From Planctomycetota bacterium (GTDB lineage Bacteria > Planctomycetota > UBA8742 > UBA2392), in contig JAJVIO010000010.1 in the NCBI GenBank assembly GCA_022071975.1, positions 37,047-101,046 of the forward strand: DNA of 64,000 bases, read 5' to 3'. The position numbers and the translations under genes are program-made. Under the pieces are notes generated by a model. The model worked only from the letters and a program-made list of their open reading frames with translations. It ran no database searches and had not been told where the DNA came from. How positions within the stretch are numbered: position 1 is the first letter of the stretch; the number at the start of each line of letters is the position of its first letter. Below, piece by piece: positions 7,969 to 15,662 of the stretch.

Positions 7969-9347
7969 ATGTGGATCGTACGGCCGGCGACGCCCAGGGC
8001 GGCTTCTTTCACGCACTCCGCCAGTGTCGGATGGGCGTGGCAACTTCTTGCGATGTCCTCGGCGCTGGCGCCGAACTCGATGGCCACGGCCACCTCTGCG
8101 ATCAGGTCGCCGGCGCGCGCGCCTATGATATGCGCGCCCAGCACGCGGTCCGTGCGCTTGTCTGCGAGAATCTTCACCCAGCCCGCAGTTTCACCCAGCG
8201 CCCGCGCGCGGCCGTTGGCGATGAAGTTGAAGCGCCCCACGTTGTACTCGATGCCCGCGGCCTTCAGCTCCTGCTCGGTCTTGCCGACGCCGGCGATCTC
8301 CGGGTGGGTGTACACGATGCCCGGGATGGCGTTGTAGTTGACGTGGCCGACGCCCGTCGCGATGCGCTCGACGCAGGCGATGCCCTCTTCCTCGGCCTTG
8401 TGGGCCAGCATCGGGCCGGGGATCACGTCGCCGATGGCGTACACGCCGGGCACGGCCGTCTGGTAGTGCTCGTCCACCTCGATCTGCCCGCGCTGGTTGG
8501 TTTTCAGGCCGATGTTCTCGAGGCCCAGGCCTTCGGTGTTGGCCCAGCGCCCGGTGGCTACCAGCACGCGGTCGCACTTGATGTCTTCGAGGCCCTCGGC
8601 GTGCACGGTAACTCCCCCGCCCTTCCGGGCGGGGCTGGCGCCGGTGACCTTGGCGCCGAGGTGAAAGGCAAAGCCCTGCTTCTTGAAGACCTTGAGGGCT
8701 TCCTTGCTGATCTCTTCGTCGAGGCCGGGCAGGATGTGGTCCATGTACTCCAGCACCGTGACCTTCGCGCCCAAGCGCAGCCACACCGAGCCGAGCTCGA
8801 GGCCGATCACGCCGGCGCCGATCACCACCAGGTGGCCGGGCACTTCGCGGTAGCCCAGCGCCGTGGTGCTGTCGCCGATCAGCTCGCCGTCCATTTCGAC
8901 GCCGCGCAGTTGCGCGGGCTTGCTGCCGGTGGCGATCAGGATGTGTTTGGCGCTCAGCTCGACGTTGTCCTTGCCCTGCACGCGGATAGCGCCGGGGCCC
9001 GTGAATGCGGCCGTGCCTTCGTAGCGCGTGACTTTGTTTTTCTTGAACAGGCCATCGACGCCGCGGGTGCCGGCGTTGACACAGGTGTCTTTGTGCTTGT
9101 GCATGGCGGCCAGGTCCAGCTCGACGTTGCCGACCTTCACGCCGAAGCGATTCAGGTCGTGGGCCGTGGCATGGAAGCGCTCGCTGCTTTCCAGCATGGC
9201 CTTGCTGGGGATGCAGCCGACGCGCAGGCAGGTGCCGCCCAGGGCCGGCTCGCGCTCTATGCAGGCGACGCTCAAACCAAGCTGCGCCGCGCGGATGGCC
9301 GCCACATAGCCCCCGGGGCCGGCGCCGATAACAATCAGGTCAAGCAT
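7965..9347 (-). CDS. lpdA: Dihydrolipoyl dehydrogenase (E3 of 2-oxo acid dehydrogenase)
   Basis: FAD enzyme that reoxidises dihydrolipoamide and makes NADH. The 460 residues begin with the FAD-binding GAGPGGYVAAIRAAQ. The redox disulfide is C40/C45 in GGTCLRVGCIPSKA, an NAD-binding GxGxxG (GAGVIGLELG) lies mid-protein, and the C-terminal His-Pro/Glu active-site segment is HAHPTLAECV. It is the last gene of sucA-sucB-lpdA, so its most likely partner is 2-oxoglutarate dehydrogenase, though it may also serve other lipoyl complexes. The start codon directly abuts a palindromic repeat and has no visible Shine-Dalgarno sequence. The stop codon lies inside a REP unit. Confidence 0.95.
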   Translation of the reverse strand: MLDLIVIGAGPGGYVAAIRAAQLGLSVACIEREPALGGTCLRVGCIPSKAMLESSERFHATAHDLNRFGVKVGNVELDLAAMHKHKDTCVNAGTRGVDGLFKKNKVTRYEGTAAFTGPGAIRVQGKDNVELSAKHILIATGSKPAQLRGVEMDGELIGDSTTALGYREVPGHLVVIGAGVIGLELGSVWLRLGAKVTVLEYMDHILPGLDEEISKEALKVFKKQGFAFHLGAKVTGASPARKGGGVTVHAEGLEDIKCDRVLVATGRWANTEGLGLENIGLKTNQRGQIEVDEHYQTAVPGVYAIGDVIPGPMLAHKAEEEGIACVERIATGVGHVNYNAIPGIVYTHPEIAGVGKTEQELKAAGIEYNVGRFNFIANGRARALGETAGWVKILADKRTDRVLGAHIIGARAGDLIAEVAVAIEFGASAEDIARSCHAHPTLAECVKEAALGVAGRTIHM

Positions 9348-9437
9348 CAGGTTGTAGGGAGTAGGTGGTAGGTTGTAGGGCAGTTCGAGCGTGCGGCTTC
9401 AGGCCCCTACAACCTACAACCTGAAACCTACAACCTG
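9348..9437. repeat. Inverted repeat built from GGTTGTAG/CTACAACC tandem units
   Basis: The left arm (about 9348-9380) holds tandem variants of AGGTTGTAGG. The right arm (about 9404-9437) holds CCTACAACCTACAACC and CCTACAACCTG. The arms can pair over some 30 bases. The element fills the sucB-lpdA gap and touches the lpdA start codon. Confidence 0.85.
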
Positions 9438-9440
9438 TTT

Positions 9441-10646
9441 TCATATCTCCATCAGCATGCGGGTCGGGTCTTCCACGCATTCCTTGATGCGCTTCAGGAA
9501 CGTGACCGCTTCGCGGCCGTCGATGATGCGGTGGTCGTAGCTCAGCGCCACGTACATCATGGGGCGGATCACCACCTGGCCGTTCACGGCCATGGGCCGG
9601 TCCTGGATCGCGTGCATGCCCAGGATGCCGCTCTGGGGCGGGTTCAGGATCGGCGTGCTGAGCAGGCTGCCGTACACGCCTCCGTTGCTGATGGTGAAGG
9701 TGCCACCCTGCATTTCGTCGGGCGTGATCTCGTTGCTCTGGGCGCGACGGCCGAAATCGGCGATCGCCAGCTCGACCTCCGCGAAGCTCATGCGCTCGGC
9801 GTTGCGCAGCACCGGCACCACCAGGCCGCGCCCGCCGCCCACGGCGACGCCGATGTCCTGGTAGTTGTGGTAGACGATGTTGTCGCCCTCGATGCGCCCG
9901 TTCACCTGCGGGACAAGCCGTAATGCATCCACGGCCGCCTTCACGAAGAACGACATGAAGCCGAGCTTGACGCCGTGCTTCTGCTGGAAGGCGTCCTTGT
10001 GCTGGGCGCGCAGCTGCATCACCGCGCCCATGTCGATTTCGTTGAAGGTGGTCAGGATCGCGGCCGTCTGCTGGGCCTCCACCAGGCGCTGGGCGAGGCG
10101 CTTGCGCAGGGTGGACATGCGCACGGTTTCGGTTTCGCGCAGGCCCTGTGGCGCGGGCAGCTTGCCCGCGCTGGGTGGCGGGGGCGCTTTGCGCTCCAGC
10201 ACCTGCTGCACGTCTTCCTTTAACACGCGGCCGCCGGGGCCGGTGGGTGTGACGTCGGCCGGGCTGAGCTTGTTTTCGTCCAGCATGCGTTTGGCGGCGG
10301 GCATCACGCGGGGCTCGGCGGGTTTGGGTTCGCTGGCGGGTGCCGCCTGCGTTGACGCGGGCTTGGGGCCCGCGTCTCCCCGGGCTTTCGCCCGGGGCTT
10401 CTGCTTGCCGTTTTCTTCAATCAGGGCTATGACCTCGCCAACCTGGGCGGTGTCGCCTTCCTTTTTAAGCAGCCGTTTGATGACGCCGCCGGCCGGCGCG
10501 CCGAGTTCCTGGCTGGCCTTGTCGGAGTCGATCTCGACGATGGGCTCGTCGGTTTCGACGGCGTCGCCTTCGTGCTTGATCCAGGTGCCGATGATGACCT
10601 CGGTGATGCTTTCACCGACGCTGGGGATTTTGAGTTCGATTGCCAT
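9441..10646 (-). CDS. sucB: Dihydrolipoamide succinyltransferase (E2 of 2-oxoglutarate dehydrogenase)
   Basis: 401 residues from ATG 10646. The lipoyl domain has the lipoylated K43 in [13 protein letters not shown] Pro/Ala linker leads to the peripheral-subunit-binding domain ([30 protein letters not shown]). The acyltransferase domain follows, with the catalytic [13 protein letters not shown] near the C-terminus. A longer frame upstream only translates a repeat and was discarded. It lies between the E1 and E3 genes in the same orientation. Succinyl specificity is inferred from the adjacent E1o gene. Its 345-bp leader contains a three-hairpin repeat and a 7-bp tandem array. Confidence 0.95.
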   Translation of the reverse strand: MAIELKIPSVGESITEVIIGTWIKHEGDAVETDEPIVEIDSDKASQELGAPAGGVIKRLLKKEGDTAQVGEVIALIEENGKQKPRAKARGDAGPKPASTQAAPASEPKPAEPRVMPAAKRMLDENKLSPADVTPTGPGGRVLKEDVQQVLERKAPPPPSAGKLPAPQGLRETETVRMSTLRKRLAQRLVEAQQTAAILTTFNEIDMGAVMQLRAQHKDAFQQKHGVKLGFMSFFVKAAVDALRLVPQVNGRIEGDNIVYHNYQDIGVAVGGGRGLVVPVLRNAERMSFAEVELAIADFGRRAQSNEITPDEMQGGTFTISNGGVYGSLLSTPILNPPQSGILGMHAIQDRPMAVNGQVVIRPMMYVALSYDHRIIDGREAVTFLKRIKECVEDPTRMLMEI

Positions 10647-10680
10647 GGCGTTGTCCGCTTGTCTCTCGTTGCCCGGTTTG

Positions 10681-10767
10681 TGTCGCCCCTTACGGGGCTC
10701 GGTGTCTCTGGTTCGCTGCACCCCGGGGCTTACGCCCCGGGCTAAGCTCTGGCGCCCCTGCGGGGCT
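10681..10767. repeat. Three-hairpin repeat element in the sucB leader (copy 1)
   Basis: There are three consecutive hairpins: CGCCCC/GGGGC around TTACG, CCCGGGGC/GCCCCGGG around TTAC, and GCGCCCC/GGGGC. A second copy with the same order and spacing is at 57559-57644, before argC. Both sit close upstream of a minus-strand start codon. Bases 10647-10680 are plain spacer. Bases 10768-10921 are a degenerate C/T-rich stretch of CCTGCC-like words with no gene. Confidence 0.85.
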
Positions 10768-10921
10768 CAACTGCCTCCCACCATTTGCCGCCAGCTTCCT
10801 GCCGCCTGTGGCCCCTGGGCGACGCAGCCTCGGCGAAGTCGGCCGCCTGCCGCCTGCCGCCGCCTGCTTCCTGCCTACTGCCGCGCGCTTGCGCTTGCGG
10901 CTCTTGTTCCTGCCTCCTTCT

Positions 10922-10989
10922 TCCTGCCTCCTGCCTCCTGCCTCCTGCCTCCTGCCTCCTGCCTCCTGCCTCCTGCCTCCTGCCTCCTG
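10922..10989. repeat. 7-bp tandem array (TCCTGCC), about 9.7 perfect copies
   Basis: Nine full copies of TCCTGCC and a partial tenth fill the space just after the sucA stop codon. In the mRNA sense (minus strand) the array reads GGCAGGA repeated, so each unit junction contains AGGAGG or GGAGG-like Shine-Dalgarno cores. Perfect identity suggests recent expansion by slippage. Confidence 0.95.
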
Positions 10990-10991
10990 AC

Positions 10992-13742
10992 CTACCCCAA
11001 TGCCCTTGCCACCAGGTCCGCCTGTTCTTTTTTGTGCCTGCGTGGTGAGCCTGTGGCGGGGCTGGCCGCTATGCTTCTGGCGATCCACTCCAGCTTGCGC
11101 TCGCCCTTGAATGCCCGCTCCCAGCACATGCGCATGTGCACACAGGGGCCCATGTTCTCGTGCTCTTCCTGTACCCAGTAGACAGGCGTGCCTTGCGGGT
11201 AGCGGTTCACGATCTCGTGCAGCGTTTCGTCCTTGAGCGGGTACAGCTGCTCCAGGCGCACGATTGCCACGTCGCGCCGGCCTTGCTCTTTGCGCGCGGC
11301 ATCCAGGTCGTAGTAGACCTTGCCCGTGCAGATCAGCAACCGCGAGGGCTTGGTGTCTGCCCAGTCGTCCGGAATGAACTTCTGGAAGCGCCCCTCGCTG
11401 AAATCCCGCAGCGGCGACACGCACTCCGGGTGGCGCAGCAGGCTCTTAGGCGTCATCACGATCAGCGGCTTCAGCCACTGGCGCCGCATCTGGCGCCTGA
11501 TCAGGTGAAAGAACTGCGCCGGCGTGGTCACGTTGCAGACCTGGATGTTGTCGTCGGCCGCCAGGTTCAGGAAACGCTCCACGCGGCCGCTGGAGTGCTC
11601 GGGCCCCTGGCCCTCCATGCCGTGGGGCAACAGCATCACGAGGCCGCTGAGGCGGTTCCACTTCTCCTCGGCGCTTACCAGGAACTGGTCCACGATCACC
11701 TGGGCCACGTTCCAGAAGTCGCCGAACTGGGCCTCCCACATCACCAGCACGTCCGGGGCGTCGAGGCTGTAGCCGTACTCGAAGCCCAGCACCGCGGTCT
11801 CGGAGAGCGGGCTGTTCACGATGTTGACCTGGGCCTGGCCATGCTCCACGTGGTCAAGCGGCCGATACACCGCGCCGTTCTCAACATCGTGCCACACGCT
11901 GTGGCGGTGGGTGAAGGTGCCGCGCTCGGCGTCTTGACCCGTCAAGCGCACGCGGGTGCCCTCGGCGGCGAGGCTGGCGTAGGCCAGCGCCTCGCCGGCG
12001 CCCCAGTCGAGCGGCTTTTCACCGGCCGCCATTTCGCTGCGCGCGGCCACGAAGCGCTCCAGCTTGGGGTGCAGGTGAAAGCCGTTCGGCACTTTCGCCA
12101 TGGCGCGCAGGTAGTCCTGCAGTTTGTCGAGCGCCACGCCGGTTTGCGGCTGCTCGCCTTCGGGCTCATGGCCGCCCTTGTAGGGGCTCCAGACCACCTC
12201 AAGCTGGTTGCGGCTGATGATGCGGCTCTTGCGCCGCGCCGCCAGCAGCTCTTCGTCAAAGAACGCCTTGGGGTGGGCCTGGATTTCCTCGGCCTCGCGC
12301 TCCGTGATGCCGCCGCTTTCCAGCAGGCGGTGCAGGTAGCGGTCGCGCACTTCCTCGCGCTGGCGGATGTCGCGGTACATCAGGGGCTGGGTGAAGGCGG
12401 GCTCGTCCCCTTCGTTGTGGCCGCGCAGGCGGTAGCAGTACATGTCGATCACCACGTCGCGCTGGAACTTCTGCCGGAAGTCCAGCGCCGTGCGCACCAC
12501 CTGGGCCACGGCCTCGGGGTCTTCGCCGTTCACGTGGAAGATGGGGATCTGCAGCATCTTGGCGATGTCGGTCGCGTAGGTGCTGCTGCGGTTCTGCTCG
12601 GGCAGGGTGGTGAATCCGATCTGGTTGTTGAGCACGATGTGGATCGCGCCGCCGGTGTGGTAGGCGCCGAGCTCGGACAGGTTGAAGGTCTCCTGCACCA
12701 CGCCCTCGCCGATCAGCGCGGCGTCGCCGTGGATGATCAGCGCCGCGCCCTTGCGGCGGTCGAAGTCGCGCACGCGGTCCTGCTTGGCGCGCACGCGGCC
12801 CAGCGCGATGGGGTTGATGAACTCCAGGTGGCTGGGGTTGAAACACAGCGACAGGTGCACGCTCTTGCCGGCCTGCGTCACCCAGTCGTTGCTGTAGCCC
12901 ATGTGGTACTTGACGTCGCCGTGCTCGGTCTCGGTCTCGAAGTCCTCGAACTCGGCGAAGATCTCGCGCGGCGTCTTGCCCATCACGTTGGCCAGCACGT
13001 TCAGGCGGCCGCGGTGCGCCATGGCGATCACGATTTCGACCACGCCTTGTTCGGCGGCTTTTTCAATGGCCAGGTCCAGCAGCGGGATCAGCGACTCGCC
13101 GCCTTCCAGCGAGAAGCTCTTGCTGCCGATGTACTTGGTCTGCAGGAACTTCTCGAAGGTGACCGCGTCGTTGAGGCGCCGGAAGATGCGGATCTTTTCA
13201 TCGCGCGTGAGTTCGCAGCGGTTGCGGCTGCTCTCCACGCGCTGGCCGATCCAGGTGGTGACCTCGAGGTCGTCGATGTGCATGAACTGCACGCCGATGC
13301 TGCGGCAGTAGGTCTCCTGCAGCAGCTCCAGCACCTTGCGCGGCGTGTTCAGGCCCGGGAAAGCGATGCTGGTGCTGACGATCGGCCGGTCCATGTCCTC
13401 GTCGCGCAGGCCGAAATACTCGAGCTCCAGCTCGCGGATGCGCGGCAGGGCGCGGCCCAGCGGGTCGACCTGGGCGATGCGGTGGCCGCGCGCGCGATAA
13501 ACGCGGATCAGGCGGTCAACTTTCTCCTGCAGGGCGGCCGCGTCGTAGGCGCTGACACCGCTGGGGCCGACGGTGACCGAGGGCGGGTTGAAGATGCTGC
13601 GAGGCTTGAAGCTGGGGCCCAGCTGCACGGGCTCAGCGCCCAAAGTCTGGAAGTACTCGCGCCAGCGCACCGGCACGGAGGCGGGGTCGCGGCTGTAGTC
13701 CTCAAACAGGGACTCGATGTAGGCGATGTTTTCGCTGTCCAT
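10992..13742 (-). CDS. sucA: 2-oxoglutarate dehydrogenase E1 component
   Basis: Thiamine-diphosphate enzyme that decarboxylates 2-oxoglutarate and passes succinyl to the E2 lipoyl group in the citric acid cycle. The 916 residues match the family length. The N-terminus MDSENIAYIESLFEDY is typical. The core contains EIVIAMAHRGRLNVLANV, the ThDP/Mg region HGDAALIGEGVVQETF with NNQIGFTT, and the late DVLVMWEAQFGDF and LLPHGMEGQGPEHSS segments. It is first in sucA-sucB-lpdA, divergent from a lipoprotein gene 155 bp away. No strong Shine-Dalgarno sequence is visible before ATG 13742. A very long open frame on the opposite strand is a high-GC artefact. Confidence 0.95.
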   Translation of the reverse strand: MDSENIAYIESLFEDYSRDPASVPVRWREYFQTLGAEPVQLGPSFKPRSIFNPPSVTVGPSGVSAYDAAALQEKVDRLIRVYRARGHRIAQVDPLGRALPRIRELELEYFGLRDEDMDRPIVSTSIAFPGLNTPRKVLELLQETYCRSIGVQFMHIDDLEVTTWIGQRVESSRNRCELTRDEKIRIFRRLNDAVTFEKFLQTKYIGSKSFSLEGGESLIPLLDLAIEKAAEQGVVEIVIAMAHRGRLNVLANVMGKTPREIFAEFEDFETETEHGDVKYHMGYSNDWVTQAGKSVHLSLCFNPSHLEFINPIALGRVRAKQDRVRDFDRRKGAALIIHGDAALIGEGVVQETFNLSELGAYHTGGAIHIVLNNQIGFTTLPEQNRSSTYATDIAKMLQIPIFHVNGEDPEAVAQVVRTALDFRQKFQRDVVIDMYCYRLRGHNEGDEPAFTQPLMYRDIRQREEVRDRYLHRLLESGGITEREAEEIQAHPKAFFDEELLAARRKSRIISRNQLEVVWSPYKGGHEPEGEQPQTGVALDKLQDYLRAMAKVPNGFHLHPKLERFVAARSEMAAGEKPLDWGAGEALAYASLAAEGTRVRLTGQDAERGTFTHRHSVWHDVENGAVYRPLDHVEHGQAQVNIVNSPLSETAVLGFEYGYSLDAPDVLVMWEAQFGDFWNVAQVIVDQFLVSAEEKWNRLSGLVMLLPHGMEGQGPEHSSGRVERFLNLAADDNIQVCNVTTPAQFFHLIRRQMRRQWLKPLIVMTPKSLLRHPECVSPLRDFSEGRFQKFIPDDWADTKPSRLLICTGKVYYDLDAARKEQGRRDVAIVRLEQLYPLKDETLHEIVNRYPQGTPVYWVQEEHENMGPCVHMRMCWERAFKGERKLEWIARSIAASPATGSPRRHKKEQADLVARALG

Positions 13743-13897
13743 GGGCGCGGATCATAACTTGTGATCCGCAACGGGATAGCGGCGCGCAGGCGGCGAATGC
13801 CCGTTTCGCGCCGCGGGGGCCGCGGTAGACGATGGCATACCCCGCGCGAAAAAGGTAACTCTTCTCTCGCTCACATCCACCATCCTATGGAGACATT

Positions 13898-14488
13898 ATG
13901 ATCCGGTTGTCCTGGGTTTTCGTGCTGGCGGGCCTGCTGCTGCTCACGGCCTGCGAAAGCACCCGCAAGATCAAAGAAGACATCAAGCAGGATGCGACTT
14001 CGCGCAGCATTGAAGGCGTCCGATTGCACAGCGCCAAGGAACTCAAGGAAGCGTACGACAAGAACGCCGGCGATCCCGACGAAGTGCTGCTGCTGTTCAT
14101 GAACGCGCTGCTGCTGATCGAAGAGAACAAGGACGAAGGCTACGCGGCCGGTGCCTACATGAGCCGCAGCAACGACCAGTGGAAAGATCCCGAAGGTCCC
14201 ACGGGCGTCAAACCCAGCCAGGCCGCCTCGGAGGGCTTTAACCGCATGCGGGATAACCCATCCTACGCACGCAGTTACGCCGGAGGCGAGCCCACGGACT
14301 ACAAGCTGACTGAGCCTGAGAAGATCGTCCTCGAGATCAAAGAAACCCGCGAGAACTCAGACACCGAGACCAAGTTCTTCATCTGGAGCAGCGGCAAGGA
14401 CAGCGCCTCGCCCGTCACCCTGCGCCTGGCCAACGGCAAATGGTACGTCGACGAATGGAGCAGCCTGCAGACCGGGGTTCGAAAGTAG
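13898..14488 (+). CDS. Lipoprotein of unknown function
   Basis: 196 residues with a signal peptide and lipobox ending at C19 (LLLLTACES). The mature part begins with a charged helical stretch (TRKIKEDIKQDATSR) and ends in a beta-rich domain (KFFIWSSGKDSASPVTLRL, NGKWYVDEWSSL). The final module resembles small lipoprotein domains seen elsewhere, but no named family is recognised. It is transcribed away from sucA and followed by a clear terminator, so it is probably monocistronic. Confidence 0.8.
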   Translation: MIRLSWVFVLAGLLLLTACESTRKIKEDIKQDATSRSIEGVRLHSAKELKEAYDKNAGDPDEVLLLFMNALLLIEENKDEGYAAGAYMSRSNDQWKDPEGPTGVKPSQAASEGFNRMRDNPSYARSYAGGEPTDYKLTEPEKIVLEIKETRENSDTETKFFIWSSGKDSASPVTLRLANGKWYVDEWSSLQTGVRK

Positions 14489-14505
14489 GCCTACCAGCCA
14501 ACACC

Positions 14506-14532
14506 AACCCACGGCGCAAGCCGTGGGTTTTC
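14506..14532 (+). terminator. Rho-independent terminator
   Basis: The stem AACCCACGGC / GCCGTGGGTT with a GCAA tetraloop is followed by TTTCTGTT. It lies 18 bp downstream of the lipoprotein stop codon and before trmO. Confidence 0.85.
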
Positions 14533-14547
14533 TGTTAAAGTCCGGCC

Positions 14548-15090
14548 ATGAAACGCAAGAAACCACCGCAGGACCACACGGCCGCCGCGCCGGACAGCTT
14601 CACGGCCGTGGTGATCGGCCATGTGCGCTCGCCCTACAAAGAGCGTTTCGGCACACCGCGCCAGCCCACCGTAACCGCGCAAACGCTGGAGGACCGCGCC
14701 CTGGACGCGACCATCGAGCTGCTGCCCGGCCGAAACTATGAGCAGGCTGTGCAGGACCTGGCGGGCTTCGACTACATCTGGGTGCTGGCCTGGCTGCACC
14801 TCAACGAGAACTGGAAGCCCACGGTCATCCCGCCGCGCGGGCCGAAAGTTCGGCGCGGGCTGTTCGCCACACGCTCGCCTCACCGGCCGAATCCGATCGG
14901 CCTGTCGGCCCTGCGTCTGCTGAAAGTGGAAGGCCGTGTGCTGCACGTGCGCGGCATCGACCTGCTGGACGGCACGCCGGTGCTGGACATCAAGCCCTAC
15001 GTGCCCTATGCGGACGCCTTCCCGGATGCGAAGGCCGGCTGGCTGGACGAGATCGGCGAGCAGCCTGACGCCCCCGACCGCTGGGAATGA
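14548..15090 (+). CDS. trmO: tRNA N6-threonylcarbamoyladenosine (t6A37) N6-methyltransferase TrmO
   Basis: S-adenosylmethionine-dependent enzyme that methylates t6A at position 37 of ANN-decoding tRNAs. The 180 residues span the TsaA/YaeB beta-barrel domain: VVIGHVRSPYKERFGTPRQ, the hallmark FATRSPHRPNPIGLSAL, VLHVRGIDLLDGTPVLDIKPYVPY. The C-terminal domain of the roughly 235-residue E. coli protein is missing, so this is the short single-domain form. The ATG at 14548 lies close after the upstream terminator, and no strong ribosome site is visible. The toxin-antitoxin operator begins 6 bp after the stop codon. Confidence 0.9.
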   Translation: MKRKKPPQDHTAAAPDSFTAVVIGHVRSPYKERFGTPRQPTVTAQTLEDRALDATIELLPGRNYEQAVQDLAGFDYIWVLAWLHLNENWKPTVIPPRGPKVRRGLFATRSPHRPNPIGLSALRLLKVEGRVLHVRGIDLLDGTPVLDIKPYVPYADAFPDAKAGWLDEIGEQPDAPDRWE

Positions 15091-15096
15091 CACCGG

Positions 15097-15133
15097 TGAT
15101 TCACTATGATGCACGGTGCATCACCTTGAATCA
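15097..15133. promoter_or_regulatory. Nested 37-bp dyad operator of the toxin-antitoxin operon
   Basis: Two concentric perfect inverted repeats share one centre at 15115. The inner pair is TGATGCAC (15107-15114) and GTGCATCA (15116-15123). The outer pair is TGATTCA (15097-15103) and TGAATCA (15127-15133). A TATGAT -10-like hexamer (15105-15110) overlaps it, and the antitoxin AGGAG site follows at 15133-15137. This fits autorepression by a ribbon-helix-helix antitoxin; binding itself is inferred. Confidence 0.85.
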
Positions 15134-15142
15134 GGAGAACCC

Positions 15143-15415
15143 ATGCCCGCCAAGAACAAGGTAACCATCAGCGTGCGCCTCGAGCCCGCGCTGGCCAGAC
15201 GCATGAAGAAGCTGGCCAAAGCCGCAGATCGCTCCGTGTCGTGGTACATAGCACGCATCATTGAAAACCGCATCGACATTGAGGAGTCACAGATCAAGGC
15301 AATCCTCGAGGGAGAGGCTGCGGCGGATAAGGGACAGTTCGTAGACCTGGACGAAGTGTTCGCAGATCTGGAGAGAAAGTATGCGCGTAAGAACAAGCGC
15401 GCCCGCAGCGCGTGA
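15143..15415 (+). CDS. Ribbon-helix-helix antitoxin (CopG/ParD-like)
   Basis: 90 residues from ATG 15143, preceded by AGGAGAACCC. An N-terminal beta strand (KVTISVRLEPALARRM) and two helices (LAKAADRSVSWYIARIIENRI) make a typical RHH DNA-binding fold. The acidic C-terminal half (GQFVDLDEVFADLERK) is the expected toxin-neutralising segment. It overlaps the toxin gene by 35 bp. A longer frame starting at 15116 would begin inside the operator and was rejected. Confidence 0.85.
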   Translation: MPAKNKVTISVRLEPALARRMKKLAKAADRSVSWYIARIIENRIDIEESQIKAILEGEAAADKGQFVDLDEVFADLERKYARKNKRARSA

Positions 15416-15662
15416 CTTGCGCGACATCCACGACTACATAGCGGCGGACAACCCGGTGGCGGCGGAGCGAATGTACCGCCGTCTCAGAAAAGCCATCGAC
15501 ATGCTTGGTCCATTCCCAAGATTGGGCAGAGAGAGTGTTCGCCGAACTTCTCGCGAGTTGGCGGTCGCAAACACGCCGTACATTCTGATTTATCGGATTA
15601 TCGGTGAGGACGTCGAGGTCCTTCGCATCCTCCACGGCGCCATGCGTGGTGAAGAGGAATGA
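15381..15662 (+). CDS. RelE/ParE-superfamily toxin
   Basis: 93 residues with the ParE-like sequence pattern: MRVRTSAPAARDLRDIHDYI, a helix with repeated Arg, LGRESVRRTSRELAV, YILIYRIIGEDVEVLRILHG. ParE toxins poison DNA gyrase and RelE toxins cleave mRNA at the ribosome. The residues seen (YRI...VEVLRILHGAM) look more ParE-like, but the target cannot be proven. Its start codon lies inside the antitoxin gene with GAGAGA just before it, implying translational coupling. Its stop codon directly abuts that of the convergent esterase gene. Confidence 0.85.
   Translation: MRVRTSAPAARDLRDIHDYIAADNPVAAERMYRRLRKAIDMLGPFPRLGRESVRRTSRELAVANTPYILIYRIIGEDVEVLRILHGAMRGEEE

Noticed and set aside
7782..9371. 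529-codon frame antisense to lpdA
   Set aside because: Shadow of lpdA; its start is inside REP DNA.
10922..10989. CRISPR or intrinsic terminator
   Set aside because: A 7-bp perfect tandem array cannot form hairpins or spacers.
11136..13757. 873-codon open frame antisense to sucA
   Set aside because: Same artefact type. sucA on the other strand has full family motifs.
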